This document shows positions 35,120 to 46,675 of a stretch of DNA of 64,000 nt, piece by piece. The translations under genes were made by a program, and so were the position numbers. The stretch covers positions 744,001 through 808,000 of the forward strand of contig NZ_WYDQ01000001.1 of NCBI RefSeq assembly GCF_024105635.1, written 5' to 3'. The DNA is from Oceanicola sp. 502str15. GTDB taxonomy: Bacteria > Pseudomonadota > Alphaproteobacteria > Rhodobacterales > Rhodobacteraceae. Each line of letters begins with the position of its first letter. Position 1 is the stretch's first letter. The notes under the pieces were generated by a model that was not told the origin of the DNA, made no database searches, and worked only from the letters and a program-made list of their open reading frames with translations.

Positions 35120-35881
35120 TCAGCCGCACACGTCCACGTCGGTGCCCCATTCCACGCAACGCAGCGCGAGGTCGTGGGGCAGGGGGGCGTCGGTGAAAAA
35201 GCGGTCGATCGCGGCGAGCGAGGCAATGCGCGCCGGGGCCGAGCGCTGAAATTTCGAGTGGTCCGACACCAGGAAGGTGCGGCGGGACTGGGCCAGGATC
35301 GCCTGGCTCACCCCGACCTCCTGAATGTCAAAATCCAGCATGTCGCCCTCCCGGTCGATCGCCGAGCAGCCAACCACCGCGAGGTCGAACTTGAACTGCT
35401 GGATCGTCTCGCTCGCCAGCTTGCCCACCAGCCCGCCATCCGAGCGGCGCAGCGTGCCGCCCGTCACCACGATCTCGCAGTCCGAGTTGGCGGCGAGGAT
35501 GTTGGCCACGTTCATGTTGTTGGTCACCACGAGCAGGTTGCGGTGGTGCATCAGCTCGCGGGCCACGGCCTCCGTGCTGGTGCCGATGTTCAGGAAGATG
35601 CTCGCGTTTTCAGGGATTTGCGCGGCGCAGGCGCGGGCGATGGCGGCCTTGCCCTCAAGGTTCAGCGAGCGCCGTTCCTCGTAGCCGATGTTGTGGGTGC
35701 CCGAGGCGAGGATCGCGCCGCCATGCACCCGCTCGATCTGGCCCGCCTCGGCCAGCTCGCTCAGGTCGCGGCGGATGGTCTGGAGCGTCACGCCAAAATG
35801 TTCGGCCAGCCCGTCCACCGTGACCTTGCCGTCGCGGCGGATGATTTCGAGCATTTCAGGATGGCGGAAGGCCTGACTCAT
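35120..35881 (-). CDS. glpR: DeoR/GlpR family transcriptional regulator of glycerol genes
   Basis: A 253-residue repressor. The N-terminal DeoR winged helix shows GKVTVDGLAEHFGVTLQTIRRDLSEL; the C-terminal DeoRC sensor domain contains IFLNIGTSTEAVARELM and FLVSDHSKFQRSAP, the sugar-phosphate binding fold. The regulator should respond to glycerol-3-phosphate. It is divergent from glpD with a 266-base region full of CGAAAA/TTTTCG sites between, the usual arrangement for autoregulation and control of the glp operon. The ATG at 35881 sits behind a GAGA element. Name supported by context. Confidence 0.92.
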   Translation of the reverse strand: MSQAFRHPEMLEIIRRDGKVTVDGLAEHFGVTLQTIRRDLSELAEAGQIERVHGGAILASGTHNIGYEERRSLNLEGKAAIARACAAQIPENASIFLNIGTSTEAVARELMHHRNLLVVTNNMNVANILAANSDCEIVVTGGTLRRSDGGLVGKLASETIQQFKFDLAVVGCSAIDREGDMLDFDIQEVGVSQAILAQSRRTFLVSDHSKFQRSAPARIASLAAIDRFFTDAPLPHDLALRCVEWGTDVDVCG

Positions 35882-35893
35882 TCGGGTCTCGCA

Positions 35894-35909
35894 TTTTCGG
35901 TTCTTTTCG
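35894..35909. promoter_or_regulatory. TTTTCG direct repeat near glpR start
   Basis: Two TTTTCG hexamers start at 35894 and 35904, ten bases apart (one helical turn), just upstream of glpR. The same hexamer forms the main palindrome before glpD, so this may be the autoregulatory GlpR site. Confidence 0.55.
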
Positions 35910-36061
35910 CATGGCTCGCGTAGCTGGGCAATTGATTTTGCGGCGGCAGGGCAGGGGGAGGGCCTTTTCGTGGTGATTTCCTGTTGTTGCTCAGAGGCTT
36001 CGCTGCAATGCGGCGCCGGGCTGCTGCCCTGCGGCAAGCCCATGATCGTGCTGCGAAAATC

Positions 36062-36095
36062 CGAAAGCGAAAAGAAACGAACATTTTCGCTTTCG
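36062..36095. promoter_or_regulatory. GlpR operator palindrome upstream of glpD
   Basis: A perfect 12-bp inverted repeat, CGAAAGCGAAAA and TTTTCGCTTTCG, separated by ten bases. Extra CGAAAA at 36054 and TTTTCG at 35965 flank it. It lies 52 bases before the glpD start, fitting repression by GlpR. Confidence 0.8.
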
Positions 36096-36147
36096 TTCCG
36101 GCGCGACTCGGTGCATAAACTGCCGCAACGACACATGGGAGGATTTC

Positions 36148-37761
36148 GTGTCAGAGGGGGCACCTGCACAGCCTGTTGACCTGTTTGTCATCGGCGGCGG
36201 CATCAACGGATGCGGCATCGCCCGTGATGCGGCGGGGCGTGGCCTCTCGGTTGCGCTGGCCGAGATGGGCGACCTCGCGCAGGCCACCTCCTCGTCGTCC
36301 ACCAAGCTGTTCCACGGCGGGCTGCGCTACCTCGAGTTCTTCGAGTTCCGGCTGGTGCGCGAGGCGCTCAAGGAGCGCGAAATCCTGCTGCGCAACATGC
36401 CCCACATCTCCTGGCCGATGCGATTTGTGCTGCCTTATCATAAGGATATGCGCTTCGAAAAGGCCACGCCCACCTCGCGCCTGCTTTCGCTCGCCATGCC
36501 CTGGATGAAGGGCCGTCGCCCGGCCTGGCTCATCCGCCTCGGGCTCTTCCTCTACGATCACCTCGGCGGCAGAAAGATCCTGCCCGCCACCAAGACCCTC
36601 AGCCTGCCCGGCTCCCCCGAGGGCGCGCCGCTTCAGGAGCGCTTCCTGCACGCCTACGAGTATTCCGACTGCTGGGTCGAGGACTCCCGCCTCGTGGTGC
36701 TCAACGCTCGCGATGCCGAGGCCCGCGGCGCCCGCATCCTGACCCGCACCAAGGTGCTCTCCGCCGGGGTCGAAAACGGCCAGTGGCGGGTCGAAACGCA
36801 AAATACCGAAAGCGGCGAGATCACTACCCATCATGCCCGGATGCTGGTCAACGCCGGCGGCCCCTGGGTGGGCGAGATCCTCAGCCACACCATCCGCTCC
36901 AACTCCACCGAGGGCGTGCGCCTCGTGCGCGGCAGCCACATCATCACGCCCCGGCTCTACGACCACGACAAGGCCTATTTCTTCCAGGGCGAGGACGGGC
37001 GGATCATCTTTGCCATTCCCTACGAGCAGGATTTCACCCTGATCGGCACCACCGAATGCGACCATGACAGCCCCGACGAGCCGCCCCGCTGCACCGAGGC
37101 CGAGCGCGACTACCTGATCGACTTCGCCGGCCGCTACCTCGCCGCGCCGATCACCGCCGACGACATCGTCTGGACCTATTCCGGCGTCCGCCCGCTCTAC
37201 GACGAGGGCGCCGCCTCCGCCACGGCGGCCACGCGGGACTACACGCTCAAGGTCGACACCTCCGCAGGCGCCCCCGTGCTCAACGTCTTCGGCGGCAAGA
37301 TCACCACCTACCGCCGCCTCGCAGAGGCCGCGCTCGAAAAGATCGCGCCGCATTTCCAAACCCTTGGCCGCAAGTGGACAGAGACCGCCCCGCTGCCCGG
37401 CGGCGATTTCCCACACGACGGCGCCTCCGCGCTCACCGATGCGCTCGCTGCCGATTACCCCTTCCTCCAGCCCGCCCAGGCCGCCCGCCTGATCCGCGCC
37501 TATGGCACCGAGGCCCGCCGCTTCCTTGGCACCGCCACCACCGCGGCCGATCTCGGGCAGGACTTCGGCGCCGGGCTGACCGGGGCCGAGGTCGACTGGC
37601 TGATGGCCCATGAATACGCCCGCACCGCCGACGACATCCTGTGGCGGCGCAGCAAGCTCGGCCTGCGGCTCTCTGCCGAGCAGGCCGGGGCGCTCGAGAC
37701 ATACATGAAGAGCCGCGCCAGAAAAGAAGCGCGCGATACAAGCCCGGCTGCGGCAGAATAG
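36148..37761 (+). CDS. glpD: Glycerol-3-phosphate dehydrogenase, FAD-dependent
   Basis: A 537-residue membrane-associated flavoenzyme oxidising glycerol-3-phosphate to dihydroxyacetone phosphate with transfer of electrons to quinone. The FAD loop is DLFVIGGGINGCGIARDAAGRG, followed by the GlpD signature SSSSTKLFHGGLRYLE. Later motifs include GVRPLYDEG and GGKITTYRRLAE. The GTG start at 36148 follows GGGAGG-type purines. It opens the glp operon, whose order glpD-S-T-P-Q-U-V-K matches the glycerol operon I recall from rhizobia. Confidence 0.96.
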   Translation: MSEGAPAQPVDLFVIGGGINGCGIARDAAGRGLSVALAEMGDLAQATSSSSTKLFHGGLRYLEFFEFRLVREALKEREILLRNMPHISWPMRFVLPYHKDMRFEKATPTSRLLSLAMPWMKGRRPAWLIRLGLFLYDHLGGRKILPATKTLSLPGSPEGAPLQERFLHAYEYSDCWVEDSRLVVLNARDAEARGARILTRTKVLSAGVENGQWRVETQNTESGEITTHHARMLVNAGGPWVGEILSHTIRSNSTEGVRLVRGSHIITPRLYDHDKAYFFQGEDGRIIFAIPYEQDFTLIGTTECDHDSPDEPPRCTEAERDYLIDFAGRYLAAPITADDIVWTYSGVRPLYDEGAASATAATRDYTLKVDTSAGAPVLNVFGGKITTYRRLAEAALEKIAPHFQTLGRKWTETAPLPGGDFPHDGASALTDALAADYPFLQPAQAARLIRAYGTEARRFLGTATTAADLGQDFGAGLTGAEVDWLMAHEYARTADDILWRRSKLGLRLSAEQAGALETYMKSRARKEARDTSPAAAE

Positions 37762-37770
37762 GGGAGAGGC

Positions 37771-38859
37771 ATGGTTCTGGAACTGAAATCCGTGAGCAAG
37801 CAGGTGGGGCGCGACACGCACATCCACCCCACGGACCTGCGGCTGGAGAACGGCACCATGAACGTGCTGCTCGGGCCCACCTCCTCGGGCAAGACCAGCC
37901 TCATGCGCCTGATGGCCGGGCTCGATGCGCCCTCCGAGGGCCGGGTGTTCTGGAACGGCGAGGATGTCACGGGGATGCGGGTGCAGGACCGGCAGGTTGC
38001 CATGGTCTACCAGCAGTTCATCAACTACCCCTCGATGACCGTCTACGACAACATCGCCTCCCCCCTGCGCCTTCAGGGCAAGGACCGCGCCACCATCGAC
38101 GCGGCGGTGAACAGAACCGCCGACATGATGAAGCTCACCCCCATGCTGCAACGCAAACCGTTGGAGCTGTCGGGCGGCCAGCAGCAGCGTTGCGCCCTCG
38201 CGCGGGCGCTGGTGAAGGGGGCAGGGCTGGTGCTGCTCGACGAGCCGCTGGCCAACCTCGATTACAAGCTGCGCGAGGAACTGCGCGTCGAAATCCCTAA
38301 AATTTTCGAAGAATCCGGCGCAATCTTCGTCTACGCCACCACCGAGCCGGAAGAGGCGCTCTTGCTCGGCGGCAACACCGCCACGCTCTGGGAAGGCCGC
38401 GTCACCCAGTTCGGCCCGACGCCCGAGGTTTACCGCCGCCCTGTCGATGCCACCACGGCCCGCGTCTTCTCCGACCCGCCGATGAACTTCCTTCAGGTCT
38501 CCAAGACCGGCACCAAGCTGATGTTCGGCGAAGGCCAATCCGCCCCCGCCGCCGGCAAGCTCTCCGAGCTGCCCGATGGCCGCTACCTTGCCGGCTTCCG
38601 CCCCAACCATCTGGAAATCAAGCAACATTCCCCCGAGGCGATGCACTTCAACACCCGCCTCTCCGTCACCGAGCTGACCGGCTCCGAAACCTTCGTGCAC
38701 CTCGACCACGCCGGCGAGCGCTGGGTCGGGCTGATCCACGGGGTGCATGACCTTGCGCCGGGCACCGACCTCACGGTCTGGCTCGACCCCGCCCATGTTT
38801 ACATCTTCGACGCCGAGGGCGGGCTGGTTGCCCCGGCCTCCTATGCGGCGGCGGCCTGA
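37771..38859 (+). CDS. glpS: Glycerol ABC transporter ATP-binding protein GlpS
   Basis: A 362-residue ATPase with an N-terminal nucleotide-binding domain and C-terminal OB-type regulatory domains as in MalK/UgpC. Walker A is GPTSSGKT (residues 35-42), the signature LSGGQ is canonical (133-137), Walker B is VLLDEP (154-159). The switch histidine is missing: YATTEPEEA has Thr191 where His is expected. Its partner GlpT has the opposite defect, so only one composite site is likely catalytic. It energises glycerol import; nine bases separate it from glpD and from glpT. Confidence 0.93.
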   Translation: MVLELKSVSKQVGRDTHIHPTDLRLENGTMNVLLGPTSSGKTSLMRLMAGLDAPSEGRVFWNGEDVTGMRVQDRQVAMVYQQFINYPSMTVYDNIASPLRLQGKDRATIDAAVNRTADMMKLTPMLQRKPLELSGGQQQRCALARALVKGAGLVLLDEPLANLDYKLREELRVEIPKIFEESGAIFVYATTEPEEALLLGGNTATLWEGRVTQFGPTPEVYRRPVDATTARVFSDPPMNFLQVSKTGTKLMFGEGQSAPAAGKLSELPDGRYLAGFRPNHLEIKQHSPEAMHFNTRLSVTELTGSETFVHLDHAGERWVGLIHGVHDLAPGTDLTVWLDPAHVYIFDAEGGLVAPASYAAAA

Positions 38860-38868
38860 GAGGGGCTT

Positions 38869-39948
<1,080 letters not shown>

Positions 39949-39977
39949 TGCACCACGGACTCTCCCCCCGCCATCCC

Positions 39978-40061
39978 GTCATCCTCGGGCTCGACCCGAG
40001 GATCTCCCTCAACCGGGCGGACCATCCTTCAAGAGATCCTCGGGTCAGGCCCGAGGATGAC
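39978..40061. repeat. Palindromic repeat (RPE/REP-like), copy A
   Basis: An 84-base element whose ends GTCATCCTCGGGC and GCCCGAGGATGAC are perfect inverted copies. Each half is itself a hairpin (ATCCTCGGG with CCCGAGGAT). It lies between glpT and glpP. Two relatives occur at 41835-41900 and 42240-42323. Confidence 0.88.
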
Positions 40062-40090
40062 TCCCACAAGACGACCGCAGGAGCCGCCTG

Positions 40091-40959
<869 letters not shown>

Positions 40960-40963
<4 letters not shown>

Positions 40964-41808
40964 CGGACGCAACCGCAAACGCCCCCGCCATGAGCGCGCC
41001 CAAGGTGCGGGTGAAGGGCTCGGCCATCGTGATGGGCCTCTACCTGCTCTTCCTGCTGCTGCCGATCTACTGGCTGCTGAACATGAGCCTGAAGACCAAC
41101 GCCGAAATCCTTGGCGGCTTCAGCCTCTTCCCGCAGGATCTGACCTTCGCCAACTACATGGTGATCCTGACCGACCCGAGCTGGTACATGGGCTACGTCA
41201 ACTCGCTGATCTACGTGGTGATGAACACGGTGATCTCGGTCGCCGTGGCGCTTCCCGCGGCCTATGCCTTCTCCCGCTATCACTTCCTCGGCGACAAGCA
41301 CTTCTTCTTCTGGCTGCTGACCAACCGCATGGCCCCGCCCGCCGTTTTCGCGCTGCCCTTCTTCCAGCTCTATTCCTCGGTCGGCCTCTTCGACACCCAT
41401 ATCGCCGTGGCCCTCGCACACTGCCTCTTCAACGTCCCCCTCGCGGTCTGGATCCTCGAAGGCTTCATGCGCGGCGTGCCAAAAGAGATCGACGAAACCG
41501 CCTATATCGACGGCTACTCCTTCCCCCGCTTCTTCGTGAAGATCTTCATGCCCCTGATCGCCAGCGGCATCGGCGTCGCCGCCTTCTTCTGCTTCATGTT
41601 CAGCTGGGTCGAACTGCTGCTCTCCCGCACCCTGACCACGGTGGATGCCAAACCCATCGCCGCCACCATGACCCGCACCGTCTCCGCCTCCGGCCTCGAC
41701 TGGGGCGTGCTTGCGGCAGCAGGGGTGCTCACCATCGTGCCCGGCGCCCTCGTCATCTACTTCGTACGCAACTACATCGCCAAGGGCTTCGCCCTGGGGA
41801 GGGTGTGA
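40960..41808 (+). CDS. glpQ: Glycerol ABC transporter permease GlpQ
   Basis: A 282-residue inner-membrane permease of the MalG/UgpE type. The EAA loop is IDETAYIDGYSFPRFFVKIFMPLI; membrane segments include VMGLYLLFLLLPIYWLL and the final VLAAAGVLTIVPGALVIYFV. It pairs with GlpP. The four-base overlap with glpP ensures coupled synthesis. A palindromic repeat and a GIY-YIG gene separate it from glpU downstream, an apparent insertion into the otherwise tight operon. Confidence 0.93.
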
Positions 41809-41834
41809 TGCAACGTTTTGTTAACCCTCCCGCC

Positions 41835-41900
41835 GTCATCCTCGGGCTCGACCCGAGGATCTCCAGCCAACGAGATTCTCTGGTCAAGCCAGAGAATGAC
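41835..41900. repeat. Palindromic repeat, copy B
   Basis: A 66-base relative of copy A. The first half is identical to copy A (GTCATCCTCGGGC-tcga-CCCGAGGATCTC). The second half reads ATTCTCTGG-tcaag-CCAGAGAAT, where both arms changed together so that the hairpin is kept. It ends 16 bases before the GIY-YIG start codon. Confidence 0.85.
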
Positions 41901-41916
41901 GGTGGAGAACGGCGCG

Positions 41917-42234
41917 ATGGAACAGCAAATGTCGGTCTACATCATGACCAACAAGCCGCGCGGAACGCTCTACATCGGCGTGACGGGAGGACTCATCGGG
42001 CGGGTCTGGCAGCACCGCACCCACGCGCTGCCGGGCTTCACCGACCTCTACAACCTCGACAAGTTGGCCTGGTACGAAATGCATGCGGCGCCGACCACCG
42101 CGCTCCAGCGGGAGAAATCCCTCAAGCGCTGGTATCGGCAATGGAAGATCGAGCTGATCGAGAAGGCCAACCCCGACTGGCGAGACCTCTGGTACGAGAT
42201 CTGCCCCGAGGCGGGGGCCGACGCCCGGGCCTGA
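41917..42234 (+). CDS. GIY-YIG family nuclease domain protein
   Basis: A 105-residue single-domain protein of the GIY-YIG type. The two halves of the motif are SVYIMTN and TLYIGVTG, followed by the conserved Arg/His of GRVWQHR and the Glu of YEMHA, with REKSLKRWYRQWK helix typical of the UPF0213/YhbQ-like group. Such domains cut DNA or act in repair. GGAGA precedes the ATG at 41917; ATG at 41929 is an alternative. The gene is bracketed by palindromic repeats 16 bases before and 5 bases after, inside the glp operon, which suggests insertion as a unit. Confidence 0.88.
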   Translation: MEQQMSVYIMTNKPRGTLYIGVTGGLIGRVWQHRTHALPGFTDLYNLDKLAWYEMHAAPTTALQREKSLKRWYRQWKIELIEKANPDWRDLWYEICPEAGADARA

Positions 42235-42239
42235 CGCCC

Positions 42240-42323
42240 GTCATCCTCGGGCTTGACCCGATGATCTCCCGCCAACCCTCGCGCCCAGCCACAAGAGATC
42301 CTCGGGTCAAGCCCGAGGATGAC
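42240..42323. repeat. Palindromic repeat, copy C
   Basis: An 84-base copy with the same perfect ends as copy A (GTCATCCTCGGGC and GCCCGAGGATGAC). The first inner hairpin has one mismatch (CCCGATGAT). It begins five bases after the GIY-YIG stop codon and ends 37 bases before glpU. Confidence 0.87.
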
Positions 42324-42360
42324 AGCAGTGCGCACCATCACACCGAAGGGAGCCGCTGAC

Positions 42361-42633
42361 ATGGACTGGATGGCATGGACATGGCCCACCGCCATATTCT
42401 TCCTCGTGATCGCAACTCTGCTGATCACCTTCACCGTTCTGGCAATCCGCTACCCCGAGACCCCTCGCAAGGGCGTGCTCCAGATCGAAACCACAAGGGG
42501 CGACCGCCTCTTCATCACCCTTCTCGGCTCGGCCTTCATCAACCTGGCCTGGCTCGGATTGACCGGCATCGCCCAACCCTGGGCGCTGGTCCTCTGCCTG
42601 ATCTATGCCGCAGCGGTGTTCCGCTGGGTCTAG
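42361..42633 (+). CDS. glpU: DUF2160 small membrane protein of the glycerol transporter operon (GlpU)
   Basis: A 90-residue protein with two membrane segments (about residues 8-29 and 52-88, the latter probably two helices) separated by a charged loop (RYPETPRKGVLQIETTRGDR). The DUF2160 family is found next to glycerol ABC transporters, and in rhizobia the gene is called glpU; its precise role in transport is unsettled. It stands between the permease genes and the binding protein gene, as expected. The start at 42361 matches the family N terminus. Confidence 0.85.
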   Translation: MDWMAWTWPTAIFFLVIATLLITFTVLAIRYPETPRKGVLQIETTRGDRLFITLLGSAFINLAWLGLTGIAQPWALVLCLIYAAAVFRWV

Positions 42634-42692
42634 CGCAGGAATAACGGCCGCGACCAACGCGGCGCTTCATAACCCTTAAGGGAGGAGAAAAC

Positions 42693-44432
42693 ATGAAGCT
42701 CAATCTCAGATCATCCACCGCCTTTACCGGCGGCCTCGCGGTGGCGCTCAGCCTCGCCGTGATGCCGGCGTTTGCAGGCATGGACGAGGCACGCGAGTTC
42801 CTCGATGCCGAAATCGGCGATCTTTCCACGCTTAGCCGGGAAGATCAGGAAGCCGAGATGCAGTGGTTCGTCGATGCCGCGCAGCCCTTTGCCGGCATGG
42901 ACATCAAGGTGGTCTCCGAAACCATCACCACCCACGAGTACGAGGCCCAGGTGCTGGCCCGGGCCTTCACCGCGATCACCGGCATCCAGATCACCCACGA
43001 CCTCATCGGCGAGGGTGACGTGGTTGAAAAGCTGCAAACCCAGATGCAGTCGGGCGAGAACGTCTATGATGCCTACATCAACGATAGCGACCTGATCGGC
43101 ACCCACTGGCGCTACCAGCAGGCCCACAACCTGACCGACTGGATGGCGGGCGAGGGGGCAGACGTCACCAACCCCGGCCTCGACCTTGAAGACTTCATCG
43201 GCCTCAGCTTCACCACCGGCCCCGATGGCAAGGTCTACCAGCTGCCCGACCAGCAGTTCGCCAACCTCTACTGGTTCCGCTACGACTGGTTCAACGACGA
43301 GAAGACCAAGGCAGACTTCAAGGAAGCCTATGGCTACGACCTTGGCGTGCCGGTCAACTGGTCGGCCTATGAAGACATCGCAGAGTTCTTCACCGGGCGT
43401 GACATGTCCTACGCCGGCGGCCCGTCCGAGGGCGTCTACGGCAACATGGACTACGGCAAGAAAGACCCGTCCCTCGGCTGGCGCTACACCGACGCGTGGA
43501 TGTCCATGGCCGGCATGGGCGACAAGGGTGAGCCCAACGGCCTGCCGGTCGACGAGTGGGGCATTCGTGTGAACGAAAACTCCCAACCCGTCGGCTCCTG
43601 CACCGCCCGTGGCGGCGCCACCAACGGCCCCGCCGCCGTCTACGCCGTGACCAAGGCCATCGAGTGGCTCCAGAAGTACTCGCCCCCGGCAGCCGCCGGC
43701 ATGACCTTCGGCGAGGCCGGCCCGGTGCCGGCACAGGGCTCCATCGCCCAGCAGATGTTCTGGTACACCGCCTTCACCGCCGACATGGTGGGTGACGGTG
43801 CCTCCGCGGTGCTCAACGAGGACGGCACGCCCAAGTGGCGCATGGCCCCCTCGCCGCATGGCGCCTACTGGGAAGAGGGCACCAAGATCGGCTACCAGGA
43901 CGCCGGCAGCTGGACGCTGCTGAAGTCCACGCCCATCGACCGTGCCAAGGCGGCCTGGCTCTACGCCCAGTTCGTCACTTCCAAGACCGTGGACGTGAAG
44001 AAAAGCCACGTCGGCCTGACCTTCATCCGCGAAAGCACGATCCAGGACGAGAGCTTCACCGAGCGCGCCCCCAAGCTGGGCGGTCTGGTCGAGTTCTACC
44101 GCTCGCCCGCGCGGGTGCAGTGGTCGCCCACCGGCACCAACGTGCCTGACTACCCGAAGCTGGCACAGCTCTGGTGGCAGAACATCGGTGACGCAATGTC
44201 GGGCGCAAAATCCCCTCAGGAGGCGCTGGACTCGCTCTGCGCCGATCAGGAGCGGGTGCTGGAGCGGCTTGAGCGCGCAGGCGTTCAGGGCGATCTCGGC
44301 CCGGTGCTGAACGAGGAGAAGGACCCGCAGGAATGGCTCGACGCGCCCGGCGCGCCCAAGGCCAAGCTCGACAACGAGGATCCGACCCCGGAGACCATCA
44401 GCTACGACGAGCTGATCGCCTCCTGGAACTGA
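42693..44432 (+). CDS. glpV: Glycerol ABC transporter substrate-binding protein GlpV
   Basis: A 579-residue periplasmic binding protein of the SBP_bac_1 type. The signal peptide covers residues 1 to about 28 (ending VMPAFA). The mature chain contains ITGIQITHDLIGEGDVVEKLQTQMQSG and a long C-terminal lobe (KLGGLVEFYRSPARVQWSPTGTNVPDYPKL). It is longer than most sugar-binding proteins, a feature of this glycerol group. GGGAGGAG precedes the ATG. A strong terminator follows, so it is the last gene before an attenuated junction to glpK. Confidence 0.93.
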   Translation: MKLNLRSSTAFTGGLAVALSLAVMPAFAGMDEAREFLDAEIGDLSTLSREDQEAEMQWFVDAAQPFAGMDIKVVSETITTHEYEAQVLARAFTAITGIQITHDLIGEGDVVEKLQTQMQSGENVYDAYINDSDLIGTHWRYQQAHNLTDWMAGEGADVTNPGLDLEDFIGLSFTTGPDGKVYQLPDQQFANLYWFRYDWFNDEKTKADFKEAYGYDLGVPVNWSAYEDIAEFFTGRDMSYAGGPSEGVYGNMDYGKKDPSLGWRYTDAWMSMAGMGDKGEPNGLPVDEWGIRVNENSQPVGSCTARGGATNGPAAVYAVTKAIEWLQKYSPPAAAGMTFGEAGPVPAQGSIAQQMFWYTAFTADMVGDGASAVLNEDGTPKWRMAPSPHGAYWEEGTKIGYQDAGSWTLLKSTPIDRAKAAWLYAQFVTSKTVDVKKSHVGLTFIRESTIQDESFTERAPKLGGLVEFYRSPARVQWSPTGTNVPDYPKLAQLWWQNIGDAMSGAKSPQEALDSLCADQERVLERLERAGVQGDLGPVLNEEKDPQEWLDAPGAPKAKLDNEDPTPETISYDELIASWN

Positions 44433-44444
44433 GTTACCTCCCCA

Positions 44445-44482
44445 GGCCGGGGCTGCCCATCAGGGTGGCCCCGGCCGCTTTT
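44445..44482 (+). terminator. Strong hairpin after glpV
   Basis: GGCCGGGGC pairs with GCCCCGGCC, extended inside by CCC with GGG, followed by GCTTTTGCTTT. It lies 12 bases after the glpV stop and before the remaining genes of the glp cluster, so it probably reduces transcription into glpK. Confidence 0.8.
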
Positions 44483-44551
44483 GCTTTGACAGGCCCGCAA
44501 TGCACCCGTCACCCTGCTCCGCAAGCCAAGCTGCCATGACGGAGCCCCACC

Positions 44552-45043
44552 TTGCACATTCGCCCCGCACCGCCGCCGCGCAACGTGTTCCTGAAACGCG
44601 CCGCAATCGTGGTGGTGGCCGTGGTGCTCATCATGATCGTGGCCGCGCCCTTCGTCGGGCGCACCCGCCCGCCGCGCGAGGCCATGGCCGACGACATGCT
44701 CCATGCCTTCGACGGGCGCGCGCTGGCCGCGCTGTCGCCCTCGGGCGATCCGGTCTCCATGCCGGTGGGGCCGGGGCTGAAGCCCTACACCATGCTCTGT
44801 TCGCGCCACGAGCGCGCCTGGCGCGGGTTGATGGGCACCGCCACGCCAACCCGCCCCGATGCCTTCAGCTGCGTGCTGCGCGTGGCACTGGAGGGCGGGC
44901 TGCTGCACCGGCTGGTGATCGAGGCCATCGCCATGCCCGAAAGCCCGCCGCCCGAGGCGCTGGAAGAGGCCGGGGCCATGTGGCTCGACGGTTTCCTTCT
45001 GCTGCCGCTCGATGCAGAACACCTCGGCCTGCGCCTGCGCTGA
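44552..45043 (+). CDS. Hypothetical membrane-anchored protein between glpV and glpK
   Basis: A 163-residue protein of no family I know. One N-terminal membrane segment (about residues 15-35, AAIVVVAVVLIMIVAAPFVG) is followed by a soluble, presumably periplasmic part with two cysteines (MLCSRHERAW and FSCVLRV). A TTG start at 44552 follows GGAG at seven bases and gives the anchor at the N terminus; no better ATG precedes the membrane segment. Transcription would start after or read through the terminator behind glpV. Function unknown. Confidence 0.6.
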   Translation: MHIRPAPPPRNVFLKRAAIVVVAVVLIMIVAAPFVGRTRPPREAMADDMLHAFDGRALAALSPSGDPVSMPVGPGLKPYTMLCSRHERAWRGLMGTATPTRPDAFSCVLRVALEGGLLHRLVIEAIAMPESPPPEALEEAGAMWLDGFLLLPLDAEHLGLRLR

Positions 45044-45097
45044 GCTGCGCCCCATACGCGGCCCCAACCCCGCGCTGACCCACAGGGAGGATCCCCC

Positions 45098-46585
<1,488 letters not shown>

Positions 46586-46626
46586 ACGGGGCGTTATCAG
46601 CGTACGCTATGTCAAAAAATGTATGC

Positions 46627-46659
46627 ACGGGATGTGTACGGGTTGTGCACGGGTTGTGA
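46627..46659. repeat. Three 11-bp direct repeats
   Basis: ACGGGATGTGT, ACGGGTTGTGC and ACGGGTTGTGA follow each other without gap between glpK and the MarR gene. The 11-bp period matches a DNA helical turn. The last unit also forms the left arm of the glpK terminator. Confidence 0.7.
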
Positions 46660-46670
46660 CTCCCGTTTTT
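46649..46670 (+). terminator. Terminator after glpK
   Basis: ACGGG pairs with CCCGT around an eight-base loop, followed by TTTT. It lies 63 bases after the glpK stop. Confidence 0.6.
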
Positions 46671-46675
46671 CGTGG

